Assembly: GCF_005938125.1 (NCBI RefSeq)
Contig: NZ_VCQN01000001.1
Span: forward strand, 1,178,001 to 1,242,000
Reading direction: 5' to 3'
Origin: Bacillus sp. BHET2
Lineage (GTDB): Bacteria > Bacillota > Bacilli > Bacillales > Bacillaceae_B
DNA: 64,000 nt
Position numbers and translations under genes: made by a program. This document shows positions 26,617 through 34,386 of the stretch, one piece after another. Each line of letters starts with the position of its first letter. Position 1 is the first letter of the stretch. The notes beneath the pieces are model-generated. The model was given only the letters and a program-made list of their open reading frames with translations, did no database searches and was not told the DNA's origin.

Positions 26617-27576
26617 TCAATGGATCGAATAGATAACATTAAGATCAAATTCTTCAAGGTTCTTTTCCCATAAAAGTTTGTTTGATTTAATATTAAAACA
26701 TGATAATCTTGTCGGCATGACGCCATACTCTCCAACATACATCGTAGAGCCATCTTCCTTTTTCTTGCTGGATGGACGTATCCTCGAAAATCCAACCAAT
26801 ACCAGATCATCTGATAAAGGTTTGATGCCTCTGCACCATCCAATCTTCTGCTGATGTTGACTTATCTCCACCAAATTCACAACTTTCTCAACACTGAGTG
26901 TCTTAGCATTTGCAATGACGACTCTCCCGTCCACCTGTGTAAAATAAATTTTCCCTTTAAATACGACCCCATCATGTATAAGCTGGCGCCCGATATTTAT
27001 TCTCTTCGTTCTGTCCGTTAAGCAAATTGCATCTTTTTGCAAGCATCTGGTTACCCAAACTTCATCATTTAATTCAAAAACAAAGTTTGGGTGTGACTGA
27101 TGAGGTTTTGTAGTTGGGACCTTCCTATAATCCACTCTTTGATCAAATCTCTCCCATGGATCTCCACCCATCACATTCCAAAGGTTGATGATTTTACCGC
27201 TTGAATGTAGTTCAATCACCATATCTAGCCCAGTGTTTACGACCAATAGATTTCCATTTTTTCTCGGTTTCACATGGTGCACGTCGTTAAACAATGGCAA
27301 ACTATAATAATCTTCCAGTTTATATGTGAAAGAATTATAAACCAGAATTTCTGTTTGGGTTCCAACATACAATTTCTTGTTTTCCAATGTTGCTGCTGTG
27401 AATGAAATGGAAGCTTCCCGTGAAGGACACACCTCTTTCGGTGAAATGTATTCAATGACTCTTTCTGCCTTTTTGGTAGACCCATCAAATTTCAACACAA
27501 CCGCTTTTTTAAATTGTTCCCAATCCTTCAATACATTTGATTTTTGCTCTGCCCCAACTAGGTATAAATCTTTCAA
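26617..27576 (-). CDS. Probable beta-propeller protein, first gene of the sulfation operon
   Basis: A 319-aa protein. Repeated strands end in short loops (LYVGTQTEILVYN, GNLLVVNTGLDMVIEL, GKIYFTQVDGRVVIAN, DDLVLVGFSRIRPS), as expected for a beta propeller. A central HQSHPNFVFELNDEVWVTR segment may contain active-site residues. It has no signal peptide, so it is probably cytosolic. It starts with TTG after GAGGTGAG. A CATAGAATA element at 27684-27692 could be a mother-cell -10, but no AC -35 is at the right distance. The link to sugar metabolism is from context only; the catalytic role is unknown. Confidence 0.65.
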   Translation of the reverse strand: MKDLYLVGAEQKSNVLKDWEQFKKAVVLKFDGSTKKAERVIEYISPKEVCPSREASISFTAATLENKKLYVGTQTEILVYNSFTYKLEDYYSLPLFNDVHHVKPRKNGNLLVVNTGLDMVIELHSSGKIINLWNVMGGDPWERFDQRVDYRKVPTTKPHQSHPNFVFELNDEVWVTRCLQKDAICLTDRTKRINIGRQLIHDGVVFKGKIYFTQVDGRVVIANAKTLSVEKVVNLVEISQHQQKIGWCRGIKPLSDDLVLVGFSRIRPSSKKKEDGSTMYVGEYGVMPTRLSCFNIKSNKLLWEKNLEEFDLNVIYSIH

Positions 27577-27841
27577 TCTTTCTCACCTCTCCTGATTTAA
27601 TATGTCAACCTCGGAAAACGCTTCATTAACGATCCAAATCTGTATGAAAAGGTTCAAGTGCTTAACCGAATAACTGCTCTAGATATTCTATGTATAGCTT
27701 GTATCTTTTGACATTGGAATCAGAGAAAATAGTACCTTCTTCAAAATAATAGCCGCATAGCCCTCTACAAACCCTTTGAATTCACATATAAAAATAATAG
27801 GATTGTTTAATGAGAACGTAAAATTGTTTGGAGGAAATTCT

Positions 27842-28909
27842 ATGAAATTACTATTTGTCTTTTATGTACCGAGCGGAGGCGTTGAAACGTTAAACAGACA
27901 AAGAGCCGCTGCCCTCAAAAAAGCCGGGATGCGCTGTGATTTCTTATATTACAGCAAGCGCAGAAATTTAATAAATCATGAAGAATCGAATGTATTCATC
28001 ACAAACGATGACCAGGAAATTAAGTCCATTCTCCAAAAAGGAAAATATGATGCAATCATCATCACTTCAGATTATGCAGCCATGGAAAGATTCAGAGGAT
28101 TAGGATTTAAGGGGAAGATCATTCTTGAAATTCAAGGATACGGTCCACAACACGTGGCCAGGGAAGAACTAAAGAAAGCCCTCCCATATGTACAAAATCA
28201 TTGTGATGCACTTCTATATCCTAAAACACCTCATATTGGAGCTATATTCAATGAATTTTTCAAATCAACCCCCATTTTTCAATTTAACAATTGCTTTGAT
28301 CATAAATCATTCGCTTATCAAAAACTCCCTAAAAATGAAAAACCAATCATTGCCTGGATTGGTCGATTGGAGGATAACAAAAATTGGAGAGAGTTTTTAC
28401 ACATTGGCCACCAATTACGGCAAAAAGGACAATCCATTGATTTATACATGTTTGAGGACCCAAGCCTTTCGACCCCTAAAGAGAGGATTAATTTCACCCA
28501 GTTAAAGAGCAGATTGAATCTGGATCAACATGTTCACCTTCTTCAAAATGTACCGAACAGTCAGATGGCTCGCTATTTTTCCAAAATTGGAGACTCAGGC
28601 GGTTTTCTTTGTTCGACATCGAAAGTCGAAGGTGCACCCTATTCAATATTAGAAGCCATGAGCTGTAGATGTCCGATTCTTACAACTGATTCTGATGGGG
28701 TAAGAAGCTCTATTCTCCATAATCAATCAGGAAAATACTATCCAATAGGGAATATTCAACATGCTGTATTGCAAGCCGAAGAGCTCATGGGGAATTCGAC
28801 ATTACGTCAATACATCATCGAGAATGCATTATTGCACTTAAAATCACAATTCAGCCATGAACAATACGCCTTGCATTTCACCCGTATGCTAAGTTCCATA
28901 GGGGCATAG
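27842..28909 (+). CDS. Family 4 glycosyltransferase
   Basis: A 355-aa GT-B protein starting MKLLFVFYVPSGGVETLNRQR. The donor-binding half has AWIGRLEDNKNWREFL, GGFLCSTSKVEGAPYSILEAM (EX7E) and CPILTTDSDGVRSSI. ATG 27842 lies 6 nt after GGAGG; the in-frame TTG at 27776 has no site. It is divergent from the sulfation operon, 265 bp away, and is followed at 87 bp by a nucleotide-sugar epimerase, probably in the same transcript. Confidence 0.88.
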   Translation: MKLLFVFYVPSGGVETLNRQRAAALKKAGMRCDFLYYSKRRNLINHEESNVFITNDDQEIKSILQKGKYDAIIITSDYAAMERFRGLGFKGKIILEIQGYGPQHVAREELKKALPYVQNHCDALLYPKTPHIGAIFNEFFKSTPIFQFNNCFDHKSFAYQKLPKNEKPIIAWIGRLEDNKNWREFLHIGHQLRQKGQSIDLYMFEDPSLSTPKERINFTQLKSRLNLDQHVHLLQNVPNSQMARYFSKIGDSGGFLCSTSKVEGAPYSILEAMSCRCPILTTDSDGVRSSILHNQSGKYYPIGNIQHAVLQAEELMGNSTLRQYIIENALLHLKSQFSHEQYALHFTRMLSSIGA

Positions 28910-28996
28910 ATTCCGATAAAACATAGGTCATATGGTCGATCAAAAGATTGTCCACTGGCATATGCTGGTAAAAACAATGAAAAGGTGAGATGTCAA

Positions 28997-29911
28997 TTGA
29001 AAGCACTTGTAACAGGAGGAGCCGGGTTTATTGGCTCCCATTTGGTCGACACTCTTATTTCAAAGGGTTTGACCGTACATGTAATCGATAACTTGAGTAG
29101 CGGCAAGAGGAATTTCATTCATCCATCCGCGATTTTTCATCAAACAGACATAACTTCTCTTGCTACTCAACGAATCATCCTCGCTGAAAAACCGGATTAT
29201 ATCTTTCATATGGCTGCACAGGCCGATGTTTCGCAATCGACTTTATCCCCCCTTGAAGATTTGCACATTAATGTAGCCGGAACCGTAAATTTATTAGAAG
29301 CTTGTAAACATGTAAAAATCAAAAATTTCGTGTTTTCTTCGACTTCAGCGGTGTATGGAAATGTGAATATTGACAAAATCGATGAAGCACAGCCTACCTT
29401 CCCTATTTCTTTCTACGGTTTATCTAAATTAACAGCTGAACGGTATATAAAGTTATACAACGAAGCATATAACATCCCTTACTCCATTCTTCGTTACGGT
29501 AATGTATATGGACCTCGTCAAACCTCAAAGGGAGAGGGAGGAGTCATTGCAGTGTTTCTTGAAAGACTTCAACAAAACGAAGCGTTAAAAATAAATGGAG
29601 ATGGGCTTCAAACCCGTGATTACATTTATGTACAAGACGTTGTCGAAGCCAATATAGCTGCAGCATATAAAAAAATCAACATGTTAATGCAAATAAGTAC
29701 CGGAAAAAAAACCTCCATCCTTCAATTGATCGACTTGATCGAAACCAATCATGCAGGACAAATCAATCGGTTTCACAGTGCAGATAGACAAGGAGATATT
29801 AAACACAGCTGCTTGGATAACTCCCTTGCTAAAACAAAATTAAAATGGAAACCTGCCTACACTATTGAGGAGGGTATCAAAAAAACCTATCATTCTTACT
29901 TATCTACTTGA
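28997..29911 (+). CDS. GalE-like UDP-sugar 4-epimerase
   Basis: A 304-aa SDR with TGGAGFIGSHLVD, the HMAAQADVSQS segment, SSTSAVYG and the catalytic YGLSK, ending in KWKPAYTIEEGI. These resemble UDP-Glc/GlcNAc 4-epimerases (GalE, WbpP). It probably supplies UDP-Gal or UDP-GalNAc for the nearby glycosyltransferases, including the GalNAc-T-like one at 18.7 kb. The TTG at 28997 lies 7 nt after AAAGGTGAG; the in-frame GTG at 28985 overlaps that site. Confidence 0.9.
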   Translation: MKALVTGGAGFIGSHLVDTLISKGLTVHVIDNLSSGKRNFIHPSAIFHQTDITSLATQRIILAEKPDYIFHMAAQADVSQSTLSPLEDLHINVAGTVNLLEACKHVKIKNFVFSSTSAVYGNVNIDKIDEAQPTFPISFYGLSKLTAERYIKLYNEAYNIPYSILRYGNVYGPRQTSKGEGGVIAVFLERLQQNEALKINGDGLQTRDYIYVQDVVEANIAAAYKKINMLMQISTGKKTSILQLIDLIETNHAGQINRFHSADRQGDIKHSCLDNSLAKTKLKWKPAYTIEEGIKKTYHSYLST

Positions 29912-29923
29912 CTCATTTTACAC

Positions 29924-29965
29924 AAAAACAGCATTCACATTATTAAAAATGTGAATGCTGTTTTT
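29924..29965. terminator. Bidirectional terminator
   Basis: An 18-bp stem (29924-29941 with 29948-29965) with A5/T5 ends, between the convergent epimerase and GT2 genes. Confidence 0.93.
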
Positions 29966-29970
29966 GCATT

Positions 29971-30675
29971 TCAACTTCTATTTCTCTTCCGTTCCATTTC
30001 ATAATATTTTCGATATTTTCGTTGAATAGATTGTGATTCCTTTATCATTCCCTTACCATTCGTGGCTGAACCCATTTTGGGATGAACTCTATACAACACG
30101 AGTGTTTCATCTAAATAATCCATAGTGGTATGAAGGTTCAAGCGGCACCACATTTCATAGTCTTGTGTGTATTTTAAATTCTCATCAAACCAACCAGCTT
30201 GTTTTATTAAATCAATATCAGCGACCACTGTGCATCCATTCACAGGGCAACCCTTCAAAAGCAATTTCCGAAACGTACTCCTTGTCATTTTTCTGGAACG
30301 GACTTCATTCAGCACTTTGTTATTTTCATCTATGGTTTTAAATGCAGTGTAGGACACTCTTGAATTAATGGACTTCATATACATGACTTGTCTTTCAACC
30401 TTCCTATCAACAAACATATCATCAGAACTTAACCAAGCAAAATATTTTCCAGTTGCATGCCTTAACCCTGTATTTAAGGCAGAGGCTGTACCGCCGTTTG
30501 GCTTTCTTACATATTTAATTCTTTGTTTATAGGGTTCTATTTTTTCTATATATTGAGTCGAGCCGTCATCTACAACGATCACTTCAATATCTTGATATGT
30601 TTGCCTGAGAGCACTCTTGATGGCGCGGTCAACGTATGAACAATTATAAAATGGAATGATAATGGAAACCTTCAC
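29971..30675 (-). CDS. Family 2 glycosyltransferase
   Basis: A 234-aa GT-A enzyme: VKVSIIIPFYN, VVDDGST, the DxD-type SSDDMF, and FDENLKYTQDYEMWCRL. GTG 30675 has GAGGGG six bases upstream; the ATG codons at 30693 and 30708 overlap or precede that site. A CATACACTA sigma-K-like -10 lies at 30718-30726 without a matching AC. It is probably a monocistronic late spore gene for glycan assembly. Confidence 0.87.
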   Translation of the reverse strand: MKVSIIIPFYNCSYVDRAIKSALRQTYQDIEVIVVDDGSTQYIEKIEPYKQRIKYVRKPNGGTASALNTGLRHATGKYFAWLSSDDMFVDRKVERQVMYMKSINSRVSYTAFKTIDENNKVLNEVRSRKMTRSTFRKLLLKGCPVNGCTVVADIDLIKQAGWFDENLKYTQDYEMWCRLNLHTTMDYLDETLVLYRVHPKMGSATNGKGMIKESQSIQRKYRKYYEMERKRNRS

Positions 30676-30827
30676 TTCGTTCCCCTCTTTCATCAACTTA
30701 AATGGCATTAATAGTCATAGTGTATGTATTTAACTGGAAAATTCTTGTATCAATACCCAAGAACGAGGCACATTTGTTGTGGTTAACGCCAAAAAGGTGA
30801 ACCCTGAACCTATAACATAAAGATCAA

Positions 30828-30855
30828 ATGAAAAGAGCCCTGCAAAGAGGACTCT
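30828..30855 (-). terminator. Terminator of the coiled-coil/JAMM operon
   Basis: Minus strand AGAGTCCT-CTTTGC-AGGGCTCT then TTTTCATTT, directly after the JAMM stop codon. Confidence 0.75.
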
Positions 30856-30856
30856 C

Positions 30857-31243
30857 CTATTGAACGACGATCTCGATATGTCTGACCTTTCCATTATTAA
30901 TCTTATAACACCTGAGTTCTTCCTTCCTCCCTCCAATTGCAGCAATGAAATAAAAAAGTTCTGGGTATTGGGAATAGGCAACGTCATCCCTTGAAGGTAC
31001 AGGGATTCCGAAAGGATGTGAATGATAAATTCCCAGGAAGGATTCATTTTTTTTGAGCATATTTTTAATCACCCAATCCTGTTCATCTAGATCGATTGCG
31101 AAGGAATAGGGGGAGGGATCGGTATTTGTCATCGGCCAAGTGGTAAGACAGTGATTATTCTTTCCTGAAATGAATCCACATGCTTCATTTGGTAAGCCTT
31201 TTCTGACTTCTAACATGATCCTCATGTACACACGCTTGGACAT
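30857..31243 (-). CDS. JAMM/MPN+ metalloprotease (M67 type)
   Basis: A 128-aa single-domain protein with a complete zinc site: Glu20 in LPNEACGFISG and HSHPFGIPVPSRDD (His74, His76, Ser84, Asp87; HxH-x7-SxxD). Bacterial relatives cleave the C-terminus of ubiquitin-like sulfur carriers or isopeptide-linked partners. No sulfur-carrier, MoeB or cysteine synthase gene is nearby. Instead it follows a 44-aa Cys-containing protein by 13 bp, in an operon with a sigma-K-like promoter. The ATG at 31243 has only a weak TGAGAA site, so coupling to the upstream gene is likely. The role may be processing or cross-linking of a spore-surface protein. Confidence 0.85.
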   Translation of the reverse strand: MSKRVYMRIMLEVRKGLPNEACGFISGKNNHCLTTWPMTNTDPSPYSFAIDLDEQDWVIKNMLKKNESFLGIYHSHPFGIPVPSRDDVAYSQYPELFYFIAAIGGRKEELRCYKINNGKVRHIEIVVQ

Positions 31244-31256
31244 TACAACTGAATTC

Positions 31257-31391
31257 TCATGCGTTGCATCCGCAGCCTTTGTATTTAAATTTCGTTCTTT
31301 TGACTTCCATTTGCATTCTTTCTTCTTTTTTAATGCCAATGGGAACACTTTTTCTTTGCTTGTAAATATTGTTCAAATCTTTTGATTGCAT
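31257..31391 (-). CDS. Small 44-aa Cys-containing protein upstream of the JAMM protease
   Basis: GAAGGGGGG precedes ATG 31391 by six bases, a very strong site, and 44 codons follow. The start is MQSKDLNNIYKQRK and the lysine-rich body ends KFKYKGCGCNA. It fills the gap between the coiled-coil gene (20 bp upstream) and the JAMM gene (13 bp downstream). No family is recognised. Because a JAMM protease follows, the GCGC end could be a cleavage or ligation site, but it is too short to be a beta-grasp protein. A disulfide cross-linker is the alternative. Confidence 0.6.
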   Translation of the reverse strand: MQSKDLNNIYKQRKSVPIGIKKEERMQMEVKRTKFKYKGCGCNA

Positions 31392-31411
31392 TTATATCCC
31401 CCCCTTCAAAT

Positions 31412-32620
31412 TTAGCGAATATATTTATTCGGATTAAACATGGTCCGTTTTGAATCAGAATCCATCGGGATGCTTCCGTATTCTTCGAATTGAGCATTCC
31501 TTTGAGGTTTTTTACTTGTAATCGTACTCTGTTGCTTCATTTTATTGTAGAGTTCGTTTTTCTTATTGGATTGAGATTGAAGATCCTTTCGAAGTGAATC
31601 TAATTCCTGTTCCATTTCGACTTCCCTTTGACTTTTTACCTTTTGCCCACTATTACCTTTTTCATTCAATAAGTTCACTTGTCTTTCCAGGTCTATTTCT
31701 CGCTGTTTAAAGTCTTCCAACTGATTTTTTAATGTTTCAAGCTCTTCTTCATAATAACCTTCGATTTTTTTCAACTGTTCGTGTAATGCACCCATTTTCT
31801 TCAAGTAGCCCTGGGTGGTCTCCTCTCTTTCTCCTCCCATATCCAAAGCTTTTTTCACTTCATTAAATGTCGTTGAGTACGATACTAATTGTTGTTCAAT
31901 CAAGTCAAGTTTCTTTAAAATCTCCGGATGATTGTTCTCATCTTCTTTACCCCATAAAAATCTCCACACAGTTGTATACCACCTATCTCTTTTTATATTT
32001 GAAAATTTCTTACGTTTCACTTGTATCCATTCCAAATGTGTAAAGAAAGCATCATTATACTTCTCTACATAAATAGACCTATCTCGGTTTGAAACAAAGA
32101 ATCGATTTACTTCAATCAACAAAGAAATGACATCATTTTTCACATTTTCAAGCTGTGATTTTTTTTCCCATCGAGTGCTTTCATAAATCACTCTGATCTC
32201 TGGTATCGTTGCAGGAGGTAAGGACTCCGTCATCTCCCATAAACTATTTTCAAGTAGAAGGTCATCCTTTACTACTTCCATTTCAGATGCGGAGATGGTC
32301 GTTAATCCTTTGTCATCTTGAATGACCTTTTCCCTCTGATACTGCTGTAATTGAAGGTAGAGCTCATGCTTCACTTCAACTTCTTGTAGTAAATATTCAA
32401 TTTGCTCCGTAAGTGTTTGAATCGTATAATGGTTTTCTGCAATCTCAAATTGATATATCTTATGTTTTGTTCTTTCTCTGGACAATTCCTCCGACACATT
32501 CTTGATTCTTCGTGAATAATGATTATAGAGGGACTCCAATTCATAGGAAATGCTGTGAATATCATGCAATACCTCAGAATGCCCTTCCCCCAATATAGAC
32601 TGGCCCTCCTCCGATTTCAT
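31412..32620 (-). CDS. Coiled-coil protein with sigma-K-like promoter
   Basis: A 402-aa protein. Coiled coil spans residues 15-90, a less regular, tryptophan-containing middle (RDRWYTTVWRFLWGKED) follows, then coil from 235 to 350 and a polar tail ending FNPNKYIR. ATG 32620 has GGAGGTG at 6 nt; the upstream in-frame codons to 32713 overlap the terminator of the preceding gene and are rejected. It heads an operon with the 44-aa protein and the JAMM protease. A structural part of the coat or exosporium is the likely role, from promoter and context only. Confidence 0.75.
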   Translation of the reverse strand: MKSEEGQSILGEGHSEVLHDIHSISYELESLYNHYSRRIKNVSEELSRERTKHKIYQFEIAENHYTIQTLTEQIEYLLQEVEVKHELYLQLQQYQREKVIQDDKGLTTISASEMEVVKDDLLLENSLWEMTESLPPATIPEIRVIYESTRWEKKSQLENVKNDVISLLIEVNRFFVSNRDRSIYVEKYNDAFFTHLEWIQVKRKKFSNIKRDRWYTTVWRFLWGKEDENNHPEILKKLDLIEQQLVSYSTTFNEVKKALDMGGEREETTQGYLKKMGALHEQLKKIEGYYEEELETLKNQLEDFKQREIDLERQVNLLNEKGNSGQKVKSQREVEMEQELDSLRKDLQSQSNKKNELYNKMKQQSTITSKKPQRNAQFEEYGSIPMDSDSKRTMFNPNKYIR

Positions 32621-32649
32621 CCTCTTCACCTCCAGTGATTGCTTTTTAT

Positions 32650-32676
32650 TATCATATGTAAGGTTTGTATACATGT
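32650..32676 (-). promoter_or_regulatory. Sigma-K-like promoter of the coiled-coil/JAMM operon
   Basis: Minus strand: AC (32676-32675), 16-nt spacer, CATATGATA (32658-32650), 30 bp before the ATG at 32620. Confidence 0.7.
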
Positions 32677-32677
32677 T

Positions 32678-32708
32678 AAAAAAAAGGAGAGAGTATTTCT
32701 CTCTCTCC
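32678..32708 (-). terminator. Terminator of the proline-tailed surface protein gene
   Basis: Minus strand GGAGAGAG pairs with CTCTCTCC and is followed by eight T residues. The T-run adjoins the promoter of the next gene. Confidence 0.85.
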
Positions 32709-32717
32709 CTCATTTAA

Positions 32718-33878
32718 TTAGTCATCCAATCCGCCTAGTAAGTCAGCAAATGTATCACACTCACCAAACTCTACCAAAGCTTCTACAACTCCACTATCAA
32801 AGATAACAACATTCGCTGTATTTCTTAAGATCAAGCGGAAACCTTCAGTTGGTGCATCAATGATTTGAAGTTCATAGAATAATTGTTCAGGAGCACCATC
32901 AAAGTAGCGAATTCCTTCTCCAACAGCCGTAAGTGCACCATCACCGCACGCTACTCTATCGATAGAAGATGGATCGAAAGTGAAGCTGAAATCTGGTTGG
33001 AAGCCAGTTGCAGTAGGAGCTGGCGTAGGACCTACTTCAGTGTCAGTGAAAGAGTATGACCAAGTGCTATCTGCAAGTGAACACTCTTGACAGATTTCTG
33101 CTCTTAAAGTGGAGGTACCTTCAATGACTTCTCCACCGATCGTAGCAAGAGTATCTTCATTTCTTGCAAGAGCTGTCGCTTGGCACTCACAGTTATCAAC
33201 CGGGAATAACCCTGGGCATTGACGCGGGAATTCAAGTAAGCTTAAGTCACACTTAAGTCTTTCTTCTGGAACTGGAATATTGTTCGGGCGTGGGAAACAG
33301 AATTTAGCTAATACTTCAAGCTTAACCGGATACTCCACTTGAACATCTTTACATAGTACTACTTTCAGTGGGATCATTGGTCCGAATGGATCTGGTCCCA
33401 TTAATACTCCACCAGATGTTGCAAGGACTTGAGTCGCTCTGATGTTTAAGTTTTCATTTGTAATTCCTACCGGCACACAAAGCATAATTTCATCTGTGAA
33501 TTGTGTACGTACTGTAAAGGAACACTCTGCCACTCCATCAATCAGAATGGTTACATCAACAGGAACTGTCCACACGATAAGCACTTTTCCAGGGTTACCA
33601 TTTTCAATGATTGAGCCTGAAACGCTGACGTCTGAAGGGTCTACTGGTGCTGTTTGCACCTCAACTCTTAGGCCTGCCGCCAATGCTGCACTTACTGCTG
33701 CACGACATGCTTCATCAGGAATGAAGTTCTTATTCTCGTATCTGTTTGCAAAGAACACCCAGTCATATACTTTGTCTACACGGATACATTCCGGTGCTAA
33801 ATCGTTCGTGTCCAATGGTAGTGGAGACGGAGATGGTGTCGGAGTCTGGGAACCCCTAATTTGTTTACGCTTCTTCAA
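32718..33878 (-). CDS. Spore surface protein with proline-rich N-terminal tail
   Basis: A 386-aa protein starting with TTG after AAGGAAGGA. The basic start MKKRKQIRGS is followed by a PTPSPSPLPL tail, then ECIRVDKVYDWVFFANRYENK, a segment I recall from uncharacterised Bacillus spore-surface proteins. The rest is beta-rich with scattered cysteines (CKD, CPGLFPVDNCECQ, ICQECSL) and an acidic end (LLGGLDD). There is no lipobox or membrane segment. The basic start may act in localisation. A sigma-K-like promoter lies 43 bp upstream. The family is conserved in Bacillaceae from memory, but its function is unknown. Confidence 0.75.
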   Translation of the reverse strand: MKKRKQIRGSQTPTPSPSPLPLDTNDLAPECIRVDKVYDWVFFANRYENKNFIPDEACRAAVSAALAAGLRVEVQTAPVDPSDVSVSGSIIENGNPGKVLIVWTVPVDVTILIDGVAECSFTVRTQFTDEIMLCVPVGITNENLNIRATQVLATSGGVLMGPDPFGPMIPLKVVLCKDVQVEYPVKLEVLAKFCFPRPNNIPVPEERLKCDLSLLEFPRQCPGLFPVDNCECQATALARNEDTLATIGGEVIEGTSTLRAEICQECSLADSTWSYSFTDTEVGPTPAPTATGFQPDFSFTFDPSSIDRVACGDGALTAVGEGIRYFDGAPEQLFYELQIIDAPTEGFRLILRNTANVVIFDSGVVEALVEFGECDTFADLLGGLDD

Positions 33879-33920
33879 ACAAATCCTTCCTTTCTTTTAA
33901 TGAATATTTATATCACAATA

Positions 33921-33947
33921 TATCCTATGGACGAGAATGAAATCGGT
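33921..33947 (-). promoter_or_regulatory. Sigma-K-like promoter of the proline-tailed surface protein gene
   Basis: Minus strand: AC (33947-33946), 16-nt spacer, CATAGGATA (33929-33921). Confidence 0.7.
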
Positions 33948-34048
33948 ATAGAGTAAATACCTATTTATTCAAAAAAAATTTACTAGGCGCATTGCTAGCT
34001 TTTAGTAAACTAGTAAAAAATAGGCTGATTCTATAGACATTTGGCGGT

Positions 34049-34076
34049 ACTCCGAACTTCAGATCGGCATATCATA
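34049..34076 (+). promoter_or_regulatory. Sigma-K-like promoter upstream of the repeat coiled-coil gene
   Basis: AC (34049-34050), 17-nt spacer, CATATCATA (34068-34076). It lies 310 bp before the next long gene. Confidence 0.55.
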
Positions 34077-34276
34077 TATCATAAGGAAAGGGGGAATGTG
34101 GAGTTTATCAATATCCGCTCTATCCAACTTGTGAAGTTCTTACTATAACCATTACGATGAAATGTTAAAATATAGCTCCTTTGAAAAACCTCTATTGAGT
34201 TACGCTTACTCTTTTAAATGAATATTACGAACGTGAACGATTATCCTATCATTGCAATGATATTAATTATATATAA

Positions 34277-34318
34277 AAGCCATGTAAACGCTGGGAAGTT
34301 TACATGGCTTATTTTATT
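34277..34318 (+). terminator. Leader hairpin, possible attenuator
   Basis: AAGCCATGTAAAC pairs perfectly with GTTTACATGGCTT (8-nt loop), followed by ATTTTATT. It lies between the promoter at 34049 and the gene at 34387. Confidence 0.65.
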
Positions 34319-34386
34319 GACGATTAGCGTTAAACTTGCTTCGAACATATACATACTAGTAAAAGCGCACAGAGAGGAGAAGTCAC

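Larger units (their letters stand above)
33879..34386. other. Divergent promoter region with leader and hairpin
   Basis: 508 bp. It carries the minus-strand sigma-K-like promoter at 33921-33947 and a plus-strand one at 34049-34076. The latter is followed by AAGGAAAGGGGG and very short frames (12 or 16 codons), then a terminator-like hairpin at 34277-34318. An open frame at 34218-34436 runs through the hairpin and into the next gene, and is not credible. Confidence 0.55.

Noticed and set aside
31244-31348. N-terminal extension of the JAMM protease to a GTG at 31348
   Set aside because: The extension overlaps the 44-aa frame that has the strong ribosome binding site, it looks disordered, and the M67 domain naturally begins at MSKRVYM.
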